Below are positions 11,701 through 21,506 of a DNA stretch of 64,000 nucleotides, piece by piece. The DNA is from Pseudo-nitzschia pungens (lineage: Eukaryota; Bacillariophyta; Bacillariophyceae; Bacillariales; Bacillariaceae). The stretch covers positions 2,108,001-2,172,000 of the forward strand of contig CM074765.1 of the NCBI GenBank assembly GCA_037355855.1. The letters run 5' to 3'. Both the position numbers and the translations under genes were made by a program. The notes beneath the pieces were generated by a model, which saw only the letters and a list, made by a program, of their open reading frames with translations, searched no databases and was not told where the DNA came from. The stretch's first letter is position 1, and the number at the start of each line of letters is the position of its first letter.

Positions 11701-12042
11701 GATCATGTCATAGGGCACTTCCTCATGGTGGTGATATTCATCCACTCGGAAGGTCCATTTGATGGTCTTGGAGTTTGAAAACTCTATCAACTTCAGTCCC
11801 ACTGAAGCCGCGGACTTTGTTCGAAATTTGCCCCCATAGGTATTATAGGTGACAGATCGTTGGTCCCGGTTCGTAAGTTGACTGCGGTCGACAAAGTGTC
11901 TTAGGATTATGGATTTGGAGCACCCGGAGTCGAGTAGGCCCCGGAGCATCCTCCCCCTTCCCTTGTGGTCCAATACCTCCACACAGACGTCTGCGAATCG
12001 GTTGATTACGCGCGGTCCGGTGTGGGTGGTATCAGCAGTCAT
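8776..12042 (-). CDS. pol: Pol polyprotein of gypsy A1 (PR-RT-RH-INT)
   Basis: A 1088-aa ORF in the same frame as gag. Its ATG directly follows the gag TGA (TGAATG). Domains in order: aspartic protease with LLDSGCSK (Asp about 38); reverse transcriptase with ALDLSQGYY (Asp about 333) and YIDD (393-396); RNase H from YSDASDRQLG (about 545) through GEKELLGIV and HTDH; integrase zinc finger with H761, H766, C796 and C799; integrase core with VDLWGP (D829), FDGGSEF (D894) and VLERIHQ (E929). The C-terminal tail has a YKEGDYVTLERKG...QGPYKVIKA segment. No chromodomain is evident. RT-RH before INT places it in Ty3/gypsy (Metaviridae type) rather than Ty1/copia. No stops or frameshifts. Confidence 0.95.
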   Translation of the reverse strand: MTADTTHTGPRVINRFADVCVEVLDHKGRGRMLRGLLDSGCSKSIILRHFVDRSQLTNRDQRSVTYNTYGGKFRTKSAASVGLKLIEFSNSKTIKWTFRVDEYHHHEEVPYDMIIGSDLMAQLGLDIKYSSRTIEWQGDSIPMKGMGELSNPDKCEAVFFANTQSPILQQEEERQAKILDADYSKVDIDAMVNDLEITNASKEALKKTLKKFPTLFGGGLGLLKNIKPVSIELQPGVKPVRQRYYSVPHAFEQALRKEITRLCDIGVLEKLPHDDDSPWASPTFCQPKKTGDIRVLTDFRKMNAAIQRKPFPLPRIGETIQRLQKFKSATALDLSQGYYTIPICKESQKICSTILPWGKYAYKRLAMGIACAPDIFQSVMMNLLGDLDYVLVYIDDILIIQREGESKQDHLNKIDTVLQRLDNAGFRANLRKSFFMQKEVEYLGFLLTTEGIQPQPKKLEAMKRLEAPKNTKQLKMFLGMVNFYRDMWKRRSHILAPLNKLAGKKGKMNWYWGPAEQKAFMEAKRMLADEAKLAFPDFTKPFHLYSDASDRQLGATVCQDGKPLGFYTRKLNSAQLNYTVGEKELLGIVEGLKAFEGILRGQDVIIHTDHLNLLYQQMPTQRMVRWRLLMEEFHPVVKHVAGKDNDAADALSRLDITDDPADTVEWLPPNKPLTYADEEEHLRQLLFPLGEAPEEFQGNSAFPLAPDMIQFYQQKDTGIMNALGKDNRLTTKMVEGYSLIHKEGKILVPDKLKDRVMEWYHSMLVHPGEKRMEQSIRSVFTWKGLRKDVQDLCKHCHTCQMFKKSGRKKYGLLPEKAVEVTKWQRVNVDLWGPATVHNKNGKDYHIHVLTMVDPVTGWFELAHLKDSPNAAETQRLLDSTWLARYPRPKEIGFDGGSEFKAEFQELCDNMGMKRKPSGAWNPQSNSVLERIHQVLKDCLLSFNLEQRDLHEKDPFEEFTTKAAYAIRSAIHTTLGYSPAQLVFGRDMFMPVNFPVDWEAIQARKQKSIHKSNIRENRKRIPHVYKEGDYVTLERKGIVPKLSFPRQGPYKVIKAHNNGTVTIETAPFVTDRVNIRRVHPYYCRDPIKS

Positions 12043-13482
12043 TCAGTTGTGGGATCCTTTCTTTTTAAAGGTCTTTCTGTACTTCCTTCTGTACTCTTTG
12101 AGTTCCCGCTCGGAGATGTCAATCTCATCATCGGAGACTTCGTGGTCAGCTTGGGCCGTGGCCAGTACATAGGAGTACTCGTGGTTCGATAGATTCCTTC
12201 CCCAGTGGGGTTTGGAGTGTTGCTCAGCGTCTGAGTCTTGTTCTTTTGCCACAAAGTGCTCCTTGAGCAGGTTGATGGTTTCCCGGTCGAACTTCCCCTT
12301 CTTGGAGGGACCACCGGTTAGTTTCCAGCATTTGCCGGCATGGACCTTGCCACAGGTCTTGCATAGCTGTTTGTTGCTGTTGTCCACAGGGCGCTTCTTT
12401 TTGCCAGGGGATTTCCCGTGGTGGGTTCCTCCCCCAGATGCGGCCTTGGGAGTCTTCTTGGTGACACCGGTCTGCTTTTCGAGGTCGGTGATGCGTTGTT
12501 GCATTATTGCTTCCTTCCGGATGGTGATTTCCAGGTTTTCGAGCTTGTCGATAGTGGTGTTAAAGGAGTGGGTGTAGAGGTCCCAACTAATGTGCTCCAG
12601 CTTCTCGCGTTGGGAGTGGGTCATGTTGGAATCCAAGATTTCCTTCAATTCTCCTTGGGTGAAACTTCTTGGTGTTTCTATTTGGTCACTGCCACATTCC
12701 CAGAGGCATTCTGGGAGATAGCTTTGGAGTTCGGCCATTCGATTGGCCCAGGCTCTAATGCCATGTTTGAGGTCCACGCGCATGCCTCGCATGAATCGTC
12801 GGAGGACGATATACGAGCGCTTGCCGTGTTGGTCATTGCCAAAGATTTTGAGCTTGAGGACATGCATGCACTCCTCCAAGATATCCTTCCTGTACTCCTG
12901 GGATTGGTAGTACTGGGTGAGGGCGCTTCCGACCTTTTTCTTTGGGATTGGGGACTCGAGGTTGTCGGTCTCCGATTCTTTGTCCGATCTCGCCGTGGCT
13001 GTGTCGGTTTTGTCGGCGTTTGGAGATTTCTCCTTTGCCGTCTCCTTGGAGGCTCCCGTGGGAGTTTCGGTGGCGTCTCGCCCCATTGATAGCAGGATGT
13101 TTGCTTGGTCCCTTTGTTCGATCTCTTGGATCTTTTTCTGTACGTGTCTGGTGTGATGGACCTTGTGGGTTGGTTCGGCCAAGTAGGTCCGAGCGAGCGT
13201 TCGCTGGACAAGTGCGAGTGCCTCAGTAGAGAGAATTCTCTGTAGAACCTCCAATTTCTGGTCTCCGTGGAGTTTGTCATTGCCAGCAATTTTCTGGTCA
13301 AAGTCTCTCTTCCAGATAAGGAAGAGTTCTGGTCTTTCAGTACCATTGAGAACCTTCAGGTAGTCGCTGAATGCGATTCCACCTTGTTCGCTGTCTACAT
13401 TCATCTTTACGGTGGTGGCGTCTTCCGGCCAGTCCTCCCGTGTGATGTTGAAAGGTTTCAGTTTGGTTCCTTTGGTCGCCAT
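12043..13482 (-). CDS. gag: Gag-like protein of gypsy A1
   Basis: A 479-aa ORF ending in TGA immediately before the pol ATG and in the same frame. The N-terminal two thirds are helical and charged with no recognisable motif. There is a Lys/Glu/Thr-rich linker, then a conserved block near THSQREKLEHISWDLY. A zinc-knuckle-like motif, CKTCGKVHAGKCW (a C-C-H-C variant), lies near residue 375, after a Gly/Lys-rich basic stretch. This fits a nucleocapsid part. The C-terminus is acidic, then basic (RRKYRKTFKKKGSHN). Confidence 0.9.
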   Translation of the reverse strand: MATKGTKLKPFNITREDWPEDATTVKMNVDSEQGGIAFSDYLKVLNGTERPELFLIWKRDFDQKIAGNDKLHGDQKLEVLQRILSTEALALVQRTLARTYLAEPTHKVHHTRHVQKKIQEIEQRDQANILLSMGRDATETPTGASKETAKEKSPNADKTDTATARSDKESETDNLESPIPKKKVGSALTQYYQSQEYRKDILEECMHVLKLKIFGNDQHGKRSYIVLRRFMRGMRVDLKHGIRAWANRMAELQSYLPECLWECGSDQIETPRSFTQGELKEILDSNMTHSQREKLEHISWDLYTHSFNTTIDKLENLEITIRKEAIMQQRITDLEKQTGVTKKTPKAASGGGTHHGKSPGKKKRPVDNSNKQLCKTCGKVHAGKCWKLTGGPSKKGKFDRETINLLKEHFVAKEQDSDAEQHSKPHWGRNLSNHEYSYVLATAQADHEVSDDEIDISERELKEYRRKYRKTFKKKGSHN

Positions 13483-14205
13483 GGTTAATCAGTTTTTATT
13501 TTAGTTTAGTTTAGTTACAGTATTTCTGTAAGTTGTTATTTGGGGTGGAAATGAGCAAGAAGTGATTGCTCCAGTTTTTTCCTCTGAGGTTCACTTCCAC
13601 GCGATACCCCGTGTTGTAACTGATTTTTCTCCCAGGCTAGTACAGTGGTGGGAGTTGTTTCTCTCTTTAGCTCACGGGAATCCTGTGGTTCTCCGGAGTT
13701 GTTTCTGTTTTTATTTCGTGGGATTCGATTCCCGTGGTTCTCCGGCGTTGCTTCTTTATTAAGCTGTCACCGGGCCGGTCCCACTTCTCGTTGTCCCGTG
13801 GGATTAGTGGTGTTTGAGTATTTGATGTATACCTTTCCGGATATCTGTATATTTTGGTTTTGGTTGGCATACCCTTTTCGGTCTGTCCATCCACTCAGAG
13901 TTGGTCCAATTAGTCCATTCACTGATTTATGTGTCACTTTTTCAGTGTGTATTTTCGAGTTTTTCGATTATTTCCTGTTGTCGACCATGGTCCTGTTTAG
14001 GTACTTAGGTGTCTCTGTTGCTGCTGTTGCTCCCTTCTTTGAGCGCTAACAGTTGCTGGGGTCGGTCTTCCTTGTGCTGCAGACACTGGATATCCTTCTC
14101 CCTGTTTTGCTTCTCTGTGCCTCCATTTTTTTCCGGCAGTCTTTCGATCTCGTCGGCGCCTTGACCGATCGATCTCTTTCTGCTCATGGTCATCAGCACT
14201 CAGCT

Positions 14206-14219
14206 TGATTTTAAAATCA
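14206..14219 (-). other. Perfect 14-bp palindrome at primer-binding-site position of A1
   Basis: TGATTTTAAAATCA starts at the first base after the 5' LTR. No TGG-initial tRNA primer-binding site is seen there. The same 14 bases follow the 5' LTR in A2 (26506-26519) and A3 (55034-55047). Confidence 0.85.
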
Positions 14220-14408
14220 TGCCATACCCCGGGTCTACTAGTGATTAGAATAGTAGTGATATGCAAATTGTGAGCTCTATTGATTAGTCCATTTGCTACA
14301 GTTCTAAGAGTCCTCCGAATCAGCGATTCTGTCGACTCGCCGATTGTTTTTATCCTTATCCTTAATCCAGTCCCGTGTGCGCTCGTGACTGTATTTTGGT
14401 GCACGGCA
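14220..14408 (-). repeat. 5' LTR of A1
   Basis: 189 bp, TGCC...GGCA, matching the 3' LTR. The target duplication GTTCC follows at 14409-14413. Confidence 0.95.
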
Positions 14409-15241
14409 GTTCCTTTCTTATTGCTTCTAGTGTCTACGACACCAAGCCAGTACACTACTTGAGTATGGTCACTAGTAAGATTGAATGGGTGGAGAAGCAG
14501 AAGATCGTCTACAACGTGGATACCGATTCGAAAGAAAAGCTGAAATTCCTCCGTCTTAATCAGTTAGATACATACAACAATGGTATGGGCAACCTCGATA
14601 TTGCTGATCAGCTCCGCAGTGTGTACAGATTGGACCGCTGGGTACGTAACAGGAAGTGGTGGTGGTCTGTTATGTTTTGGGGTGTAGGAGTACTCCTTAC
14701 AAATGCCTACAAGCTGTACCTGAAGGTCTGTAAAGAAGAAGGAGTGACGCCCAGATTTGCATCCCAGTATGACTTCAGGAGAGCAGTTGGAGAGTACTGG
14801 GTAGACCCTGAGACTGTTTCATGTGAAGCTGAAGCCAGGATGTTTCATGTTTCATCCTGTGGTGCTGCTGAACAAGATGGTGCTGTATCGCCTTTGACTG
14901 AACCTTCAAGCAATTCCTCGTTCGACAGTAAGAAGAATTCAGCTAGAGTAACTGACAAGACGCTTGCAGACAATGGTGCTCTGAGTTGTAGGTTGGACAA
15001 GAATTTGGATCACTATCCTTCTAAAGCAGTGAGGAACACCAAATGTGCTTTGCATGGTTGGCTTGGACTAAGAAAAGAGGGGGAGTTAATGAGATGTGTA
15101 ACATGCAATGTCCATCTTTGCATTGAGTGCTATGGAAGATTCCATCGGTCGGCCGATATCCTGGCTCTAAAGAAAAGGATGAAGCGCAACTTGGAAGAAC
15201 AAGCAGCAAGAAGTAGAAAGAAGAAGCTGAAGATGAAGTAG

Positions 15242-15915
15242 GCCTAATGCTTGCTGGGGAGCGTCTTGCTGCTGTTGCTGATGGTGGTGGTCGATTCGGT
15301 TGTTCGATTCGGTTTGTTCGATTCGATTCGGTTCGTTCGATTCGATTCGGTCGTTCGCACTCCTGTTTGGCCTGTGCCTTGACGACGGCAATTACTGATA
15401 CAAATTCATCACCCCTTGGTGTTTGCAGGGCCTTTGAAAGTGTTCTTGTGTCTTTATTTGGAGTATTCAGGGCTCGGGCGGCCGAATGGTGGAGGACGAA
15501 TGGTGCAAAATCACGGCGAATCACGGGCCTGATGTACAAAAATCAGCCGAAATCCACTAAAATTTATCAAAATTCCCCAAGTAAATAATAAAAAACCCAT
15601 ATCTATGTTATTGACTACAAGTATTGGTGGTTGTTTGTTACTTTATTGCAGATAGAGGTGCTTTTATTGTCTCTAGAAGACAGAACTCGGTTGACGATTT
15701 GGTCACCGGGTGCGTGAAAAAATGAGTTTTTTTTTTACGGCGATTCCCGTATAATTTCAATCCGATTAAGGGATAGGAATGTTCATTTCAGATTACAGCT
15801 CAACCAATGCACCTACGTAGACATCGTAGAAGAATGTTTTTTGTTTTCACGAAAGCGGGTTGTAATCAGATCTGTAATCTGATCACTATTTCGTCGCTTC
15901 TTTTTTCCGGTTATG
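15242..15915. other. 3' flank of piggyBac gene, non-coding
   Basis: No gene seen. 15286-15358 is a tandem array of GTTCGATTCG-type decamers. At about 15764-15781 there is CCGATTAAGGGATAGG, whose reverse complement occurs at about 6333-6348 before the transposase gene. This is a second, inner inverted match across the element. Confidence 0.5.
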
Positions 15916-15919
15916 TTAA

Positions 15920-16407
15920 ATAACTGTCGAGTTGCTCGCGCGCGCTTGTAGTTCGTTTGCAAGAACCACTTGTTGAAATCTCGCGCGCATGATTGCAAGG
16001 GAAATCGGTCCTACTCGACTGGTTACATCAATAACTGTCGAGTTGCTCACGCCGACTGAACAGTAACCCTCCTTCGGTCTCAGCCTTGTTGCACTCGGCT
16101 TCAACCTCAGGAGTGTTACTGCCGCAATCCCCCTTCAGTCTCAGCCTCGTTGCACTCGGCTTCGACTTCAGGGGGATTGCAGTGTGAAATCTCCTGTAAC
16201 CCGGGCGCTAGTTGTGTGTAATCAGAAGTAATCATGCTCTGCCCCTATAGAAAAACTATTGTGCGCGCAAGAGAGCGAGTGCAACGAGCCCGACTGCGCA
16301 CACAATAGTTTTTCTATAGGGGCAGAGCATGATTACTTCTGATTACACACAACTAGCGCCCGGGTTACAGGAGATTTCACACCGCGCGCGAGCAACTCGA
16401 CAGTTAT
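15920..16407. mobile_element. TTAA-flanked foldback MITE
   Basis: 488 bp flanked by TTAA on both sides (15916-15919 and 16408-16411), the target used by piggyBac transposases. The ends form an inverted repeat of about 25 bp starting ATAACTGTCGAGTTGCTC. Inside, 16182-16269 and 16295-16382 are 88-bp inverted arms with one mismatch and a 25-bp spacer. Two further internal copies of a TCTCAGCC[TC][TC]GTTGCACTCGG motif are present. There is no coding capacity. Mobilisation by a piggyBac enzyme is inferred from the TTAA only. Confidence 0.75.
15958..16025 (-). repeat. Right copy of inverted repeat flanking the piggyBac gene
   Basis: Reverse-complement match to 6157-6222. It lies inside the MITE, so it may belong to the MITE family rather than to the transposase-bearing element. 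Confidence 0.6.
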
Positions 16408-16411
16408 TTAA

Positions 16412-16843
16412 CACAACCTTTTTATTACTGCTGTAAGACTTACTATTTTAATACAGTATTCAGTGTTTTTTTTAAAAAAGAGAAGTCGTAACTTACTCCC
16501 TATTTCAACGAAGTATTTTAGTTTCCTTAGCCTAAGGTTCTCGCCATACTCGAACTTCCATCACGGTCAAAAATACTAGTAATGTGATTAGGGAATCGAT
16601 CAAAGATATGAAACAATGTATTTTGTCAGCACCAAATGCAGTTCGAACAACAGAGTGAATCATCGTATTTTTTGTAGTATGATAGTATTCTCAATATTAT
16701 GAAAGAATTTACGCGTCTCTCTGTGTGTAGCTTGATAACTATCTACCGTACATGACCAGGAATGAAAAAAATACCGTGCAGTTGCGACACGGCAAGATAA
16801 AGACGGAGACAAGCAGGATTCATTCGTTTCGGGCTTCATCGAA
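16412..16843. other. Intergenic, no gene seen
   Basis: AT-rich spacer downstream of the RRP12-like gene. No repeat or conserved motif noted. Confidence 0.5.
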
Positions 16844-19800
16844 TCATCGTTTCTGTCGTTTGTTCCTTCTTTGGACAACTGCACCCATCTGCTCAACTGC
16901 GTGTCGGCGGTTTTTCTTGGAATAGTTGCGACCATCCAGTTGCATGTATGCGTAGGGCTCAAACTTCTGTCCCTTTTTCTTAGTATCACCGCCCGCCTTC
17001 TTCGCTTTGTACGCGGAACCCGGCTTTGCCGTGTTTCTCTTTCTCGTAGGATCTTTGCCATTCTGGCGAGAACGTGCCGATCTGTCGGTAGCAGTGGAGC
17101 GCTTGCTTCTGAAGGAGTTCACCGTGCCACCATCGTCATTGTGCTCCATATCGTCGTCAATGTCGTGCACGACGAGCTTTCCAGAAGAATCGAATTCCAT
17201 GTCGTCTTCCGCATCACTCCCATCCTCCTGTACCTCGGCGAATCTCACACTCTTCAAGTCCTTCACATCTGTAACATTGCCATCGGCATCGCTCTTGATG
17301 CGCATTGTAGTTCTATTCTTGCCGGACCTGGTTGATTGAGCAAGTGATATTGTTTCCATGTGGCGTCGCTTTAGTGTCTTGCCACTACTCACACGAGACA
17401 TGCGAGACATTCGGGACATCTTGGTCAAGCCGGTCATTCCAGTCATCAGGGTTCTACCATCGTCGGAATCCTCTTCATCGGAATCTTCCATGGCTTGGAA
17501 ATCCCTTCTCTCCTCCTGTTGCTGGTTTCGGCGGGTTAGTTTACGCCGTTTCTCGCGCTCTGACAGTTTCCTCATGTGCGTGAGGAGACGAGTGTCGGAC
17601 GGAGGAACAAAGGGCATCAACGTTTCGTATCCGAAATACTTGACCAGCTTCTTGATTATAATCTTGATTTTTTCGCGGAAGCGATCCTTGCCTCTATGGT
17701 ATTTTAACAGGCCGTTCAGGATGTCAGGAAGGAGCGGCTCGAGCTGTTCGGCGGTAGCAGCTGTTACCGACACACGTACGAAGACAACCATGCTCTTCGT
17801 CACTTCTCTCGATGGATCGTCGGTAAGCATAAGAACAGTCTTCAACAATGCAGGGATTAAGTTTTGTACGTCAATATCGTCAGAAGACAACTCAAGTACT
17901 AGTCTTGATAGCGCTGTGACAGCAGCTGATCGCATATGCGAAGTAGTGGATCCGACTGCGGCAGCAATCATCTGAATGAACTGTGCCGAGTGATCATGGA
18001 TTTTTTGCAGAGAGAGAAGTAGCTGGTAAGCAGCGTCTCGCGTTTTTGCGTTGTAATCTTTTAGGCACAATAAAGTTTCTCCGACCAAAGAGGAGGTTAT
18101 TTTCTTTGAAAAAAGACGAAATGTGAGATGGAGGAACAAGGTCTGGACACGGATAGAACAAAGTAATTACGCGTTCTTTTCTTACCTGACGTGCAGCTGG
18201 CGCTGCGTTCTCGAAACCATCAACGACAAACGTGAGACACTTCAAACGCATGAAACGAGCTGAGACCTGGGATGTCGCACTCGTTGATGACATCAGCTCC
18301 ATCACTTCCTTCAACCGTTCTGGTTCCGCAATGAACGAGTGATACCTCTTGCATATTTCAGCCATTACCTTGTAAGCACGCTTTTGGATCCTTGAAGGAG
18401 TTTCATCGGTTCGTATTATCGGCTTCAATGATCTGTACAGCAAAGATACACTTGACTCGTCGAGGCACTCCGAAATGACAAGTGCCTGTGACAAGGCAAG
18501 AAGTGAACACATTTTTTCAATCGTCTTTTTTTCATTTGACTGAGTCAATTCCAACATTTTTTGAACGACTTTAGTAAATAGTCGTTGAATTTGAGCTTTG
18601 GGTGCTACCTTTGCAATGGATGCAATGGATCGAGTGACTACGAAAACCCCAGTGCCGTCCTTTTCGACAACGACATCCTCTGTATCCATGTTATCCTCGT
18701 CACCCCCGGAATTTTTGGAGGATTCGCTACTGGTATCATGCAAGGAATCAACAAGTTTGAAGAGAGATGGAAGAAGTTTCATCGAGATTTGTTCCATAAT
18801 TTGTACTTCTGCGCGTGCATGGTTTCCCTCTTCTCCATCAATCAATTCCTCCAGTTCGTTCCTGCGACTGTAGACACCTTTTGCGAGAACGTCTAAACCG
18901 GTACAAATTGCGGTCTGAAGGACAATGCCGAATGAATTTTTGGTTAGTACGAGAAGTTTAGTTTCGTGTACTTCGACAAACTAAAAATTTTCGGTACTTA
19001 CCACAAATTCGGGATACCGTTCATCGCTCACTGCTTTGATCAAAATCGGTGCGACTTTCGGTAATGCAATATCTAAATCAACCGGTGCCCGACAGAAAAC
19101 TGGAAACAAATTCCATAGACTGATAACCTGGCTTCGCAAGACAGCATTCCCGGCCATTGACCCTTTCACAAATAGAGCATCGAACTCCCGTGCAAGAGGC
19201 AAAACTTGTTCTTGGAAGAATGACATATGGAGTTCATTATCTGAAATGACATGACCAGAAACCTTCATAACATCAATCAGCCACGAGTATTTGTTAGGAA
19301 GGGCTTTTAGTGAATCTCTACTGCATAGATTAGGGAAGTCGATGACATTCCAAAATTTCTCCAATCCAATTCCCTGAATCAAGGAATTGAACGCATCTTC
19401 GATCTGTCGCTGAAGATTGTTATCGATGGAGTCGTCGCAACGCAATTCGATGAGGGATTGAATGCATTGTATTTCTTCTTCTCCGCGCAATGGCATTTGC
19501 TGCAGAAGCAATGCCAAGCATTGCAAGACTGGAGTGTATATTTCATCGAAAGGGCCGTTGCTGCTAGTAACAACCGACTTCAACACACGCAAACTGTTCT
19601 GCGAACAGCTTTTGTGCAAGGTAGGATTGTCCCGCGAAAGCTTTTGCAACTGGACACGAAATAATTGCGATACTTCGGCAAAAAGAGTGGCCCCGACATC
19701 GTTTCCTGCCGAATCATCTGCCTCGACAGGCCGAGAAAGACCGAGGAGGTGTTGGAGCACCATTGGCAGGAGTTTTGCCCCTATTTCTGTTGTACTTTTG

Positions 19801-20945
19801 TTGTTGAGAACACGTTGGGTGGAGGAAATAAGGATTTCCCCGTAAATAGTACGCCCACTTTCAAGGAGGTCGAGGTCTGCAGCTCCTTCTCTGAAGGCAA
19901 GCGTTGGTCTGGCTTGTACAAGACTTGCCAAGACTCGTGATGCAAACGCATCGACCTTTTCCGTCTTTTTCATTCCAATTTCCTCATCAGCTTCCAGTAG
20001 AGACATGATTGCCGATAAGATTGAATTCATTATCAATATTTTCAGCGTCGATGCATGAGAATTCGCCACAAATACCGGACGAGCCGGTGACGATGACGAA
20101 GATTCTTCGTTCAAAAGGTCGACTAAAATTGTCATGAGTCGACCTCCGATAGTTGTGAAATCCAGTGAAATCAATGATCTTCCCAAGAATCCCGTCAATT
20201 CAATCAAGTCTTGAATTTCTGTCTGCTGAGATGGATTCTTAAGGTAATTGTCAATGTGCATGTTGACATATTTTGTCGTTGTTTTTAGAATTGTCGGGTG
20301 GCATCTTGGAGAACCCATCAGCAACAACCCATTCAAAGCATCCTTTGCTGCGTTCTGTACTTTTTGTCGTGTGTCTTGAAGAAGACTGATCAATGTTTCC
20401 ATCAATAACTGTTTCACAATAGATTCTTCTGTTCCAGATGGTGGTAGATGTCTCAAGACTTCTCCAACAGCCTGGCAAGCGTCGCACAAAACAGTCGACA
20501 GGGCACCCAGACCGTCGTTTGTTTCCAACATCGTGTTTGTTTTTGCTCCGTCTCCGGTTCTCAGAATAGATAGGGTCGACGATATAGTTCCACGCAATAC
20601 ACGCGAAGTCAGCCCGATGGTTGCTCCGAGCGTAGCGGGTGCTACGTGGGGAACAATAGCTCCTAAAATTTTCAAGAGTGCAGCCTGTGTGGAAAGTGAA
20701 TCGAATATGACGTCGACATTGCCGCCGTGATCTTTGTGCAAAGTTGCCTCAAGTGTTGTGACAGTCGATGCATAGACCTTCGACGGGGTAACTTCGCCTT
20801 CCACAACATCCGTTAGAGCCGAAATGACATTCGCAACACGGATCGATCGAGGATCTCTGCTCTTCTTCGAGAGACCCTTCAGATTGGACACTACTTCCGC
20901 AAACGAGTCTTCGTCATCCATTGCTTTTTCTTTTGTTTTTTCCAC
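16844..20945 (-). CDS. RRP12: RRP12-like HEAT-repeat ribosome biogenesis protein
   Basis: Three exons, all phase 0: 20945-19002, 18914-18186, 18103-16844. The introns are 87 bp (19001-18915, GTAAGT) and 82 bp (18185-18104, GTAAG). They give 1310 aa, close to yeast Rrp12 (about 1230). The body is alpha-helical, HEAT-like. The middle contains the NUC173-type stretch around VLPLAREFDALFVKGSM...LWNLFPVFCRAPVDL. The third exon keeps the conserved YFGYETLMPFVPPSDTRLLTHMRK and SEREKRRK segments. The tail is acidic, then strongly basic (KRR, KKNRRHA, RNKRQKR), as expected for a nucleolar protein. In the family, Rrp12 helps mature and export both ribosomal subunits. A second Met at codon 9 (20921) is an equally plausible start. 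Confidence 0.88.
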
Positions 20946-21506
20946 GGATGGAGATTCGAAAATCTATGCAAAATGCAGTTTATAGACGTTTGGAGCGACG
21001 AAGAGGCGTCCTTCAACCTAGAGTAGAATGCAAAGCGCGAGAAAAGGTGTTCTGCGACAGGTTTTTGTTGTATCGAACACAGTTATCTGGTCTGAAACTT
21101 GAACGCAAAAGCACGGAATATCGGCTTGTCGTAAAAACCTTCCTGATTTCTCACAACAGTCGAGAACCGCTCTCTCATGAAAACTTATTGTTGGCCTTCG
21201 CGGTACTTCGTCCGTCCGCGGTTGGTTGTGCACCTTACTTTCGCCCATCAGACTTGATAGGGTGCGATACATATACATACCGATGGTACATACTTGTAGG
21301 TACACGTAACCTTACCGTACCGGTAGTATTTTTTTATTTCTTGCCTCTGTCGGACCGCCGAGCGGCCACGGTAAAAATTAACTTAGATGCGACACAAGTT
21401 GCTCGTTGCTTGTTGAAAGTCGATAGGAACCGTCAACAACAAGAAGCTACAACACAAAGCATCCAAGCATTCGAATAATATCATCACCCAAAAAAAAAGT
21501 TAAAGG
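20946..21506. promoter_or_regulatory. Divergent promoter region, RRP12-like / EMC8-9
   Basis: 561-bp spacer between divergently transcribed genes. It carries one perfect GTAACCTTAC motif at 21306-21315 beside CCGTACCGGTAG. An A-rich run, AAAAAAAAGTTAAAGG, sits just before the EMC8/9 ATG. No ORF is supported. Confidence 0.4.

Larger units (their letters stand above)
8569..14408 (-). mobile_element. Ty3/gypsy LTR retrotransposon A1, complete
   Basis: A 5840-bp element flanked by the 5-bp target duplication GTTCC (8564-8568 and 14409-14413). Two 189-bp LTRs beginning TGCC and ending GGCA look identical over their whole length, so the insertion is young. Order in the coding direction: LTR, 737-bp leader, gag, pol (PR-RT-RNase H-integrase), short polypurine stretch, LTR. 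All ORFs are open. This appears to be an autonomous copy and can serve as the reference for A2 and A3. Confidence 0.95.
6742..15241 (+). pseudogene. piggyBac-like transposase, split by an LTR retrotransposon
   Basis: Two reading-frame halves, 6742-8568 and 14414-15241, are interrupted by a gypsy element with its GTTCC target duplication. Removing the insertion and one duplication leaves one continuous frame of 884 codons plus stop, with no other damage seen. Residues about 125-160 resemble a SAP DNA-binding motif (WIKEELKLRC...KKTDLIDRLKKAI), after an Ala/Glu/Asp repeat. The DDE_Tnp_1_7-type core follows: first Asp in AVDEMTMRFKG, second in VGMDNLYNS, later Asp in the NLDIADQLR motif encoded after the insertion. 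The C-terminus has a Cys/His cluster (KCALHG...CVTCNVHLCIECY), typical of the piggyBac zinc-binding tail. The family cuts and pastes DNA at TTAA. As it stands the gene cannot give a full protein. Confidence 0.9.
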
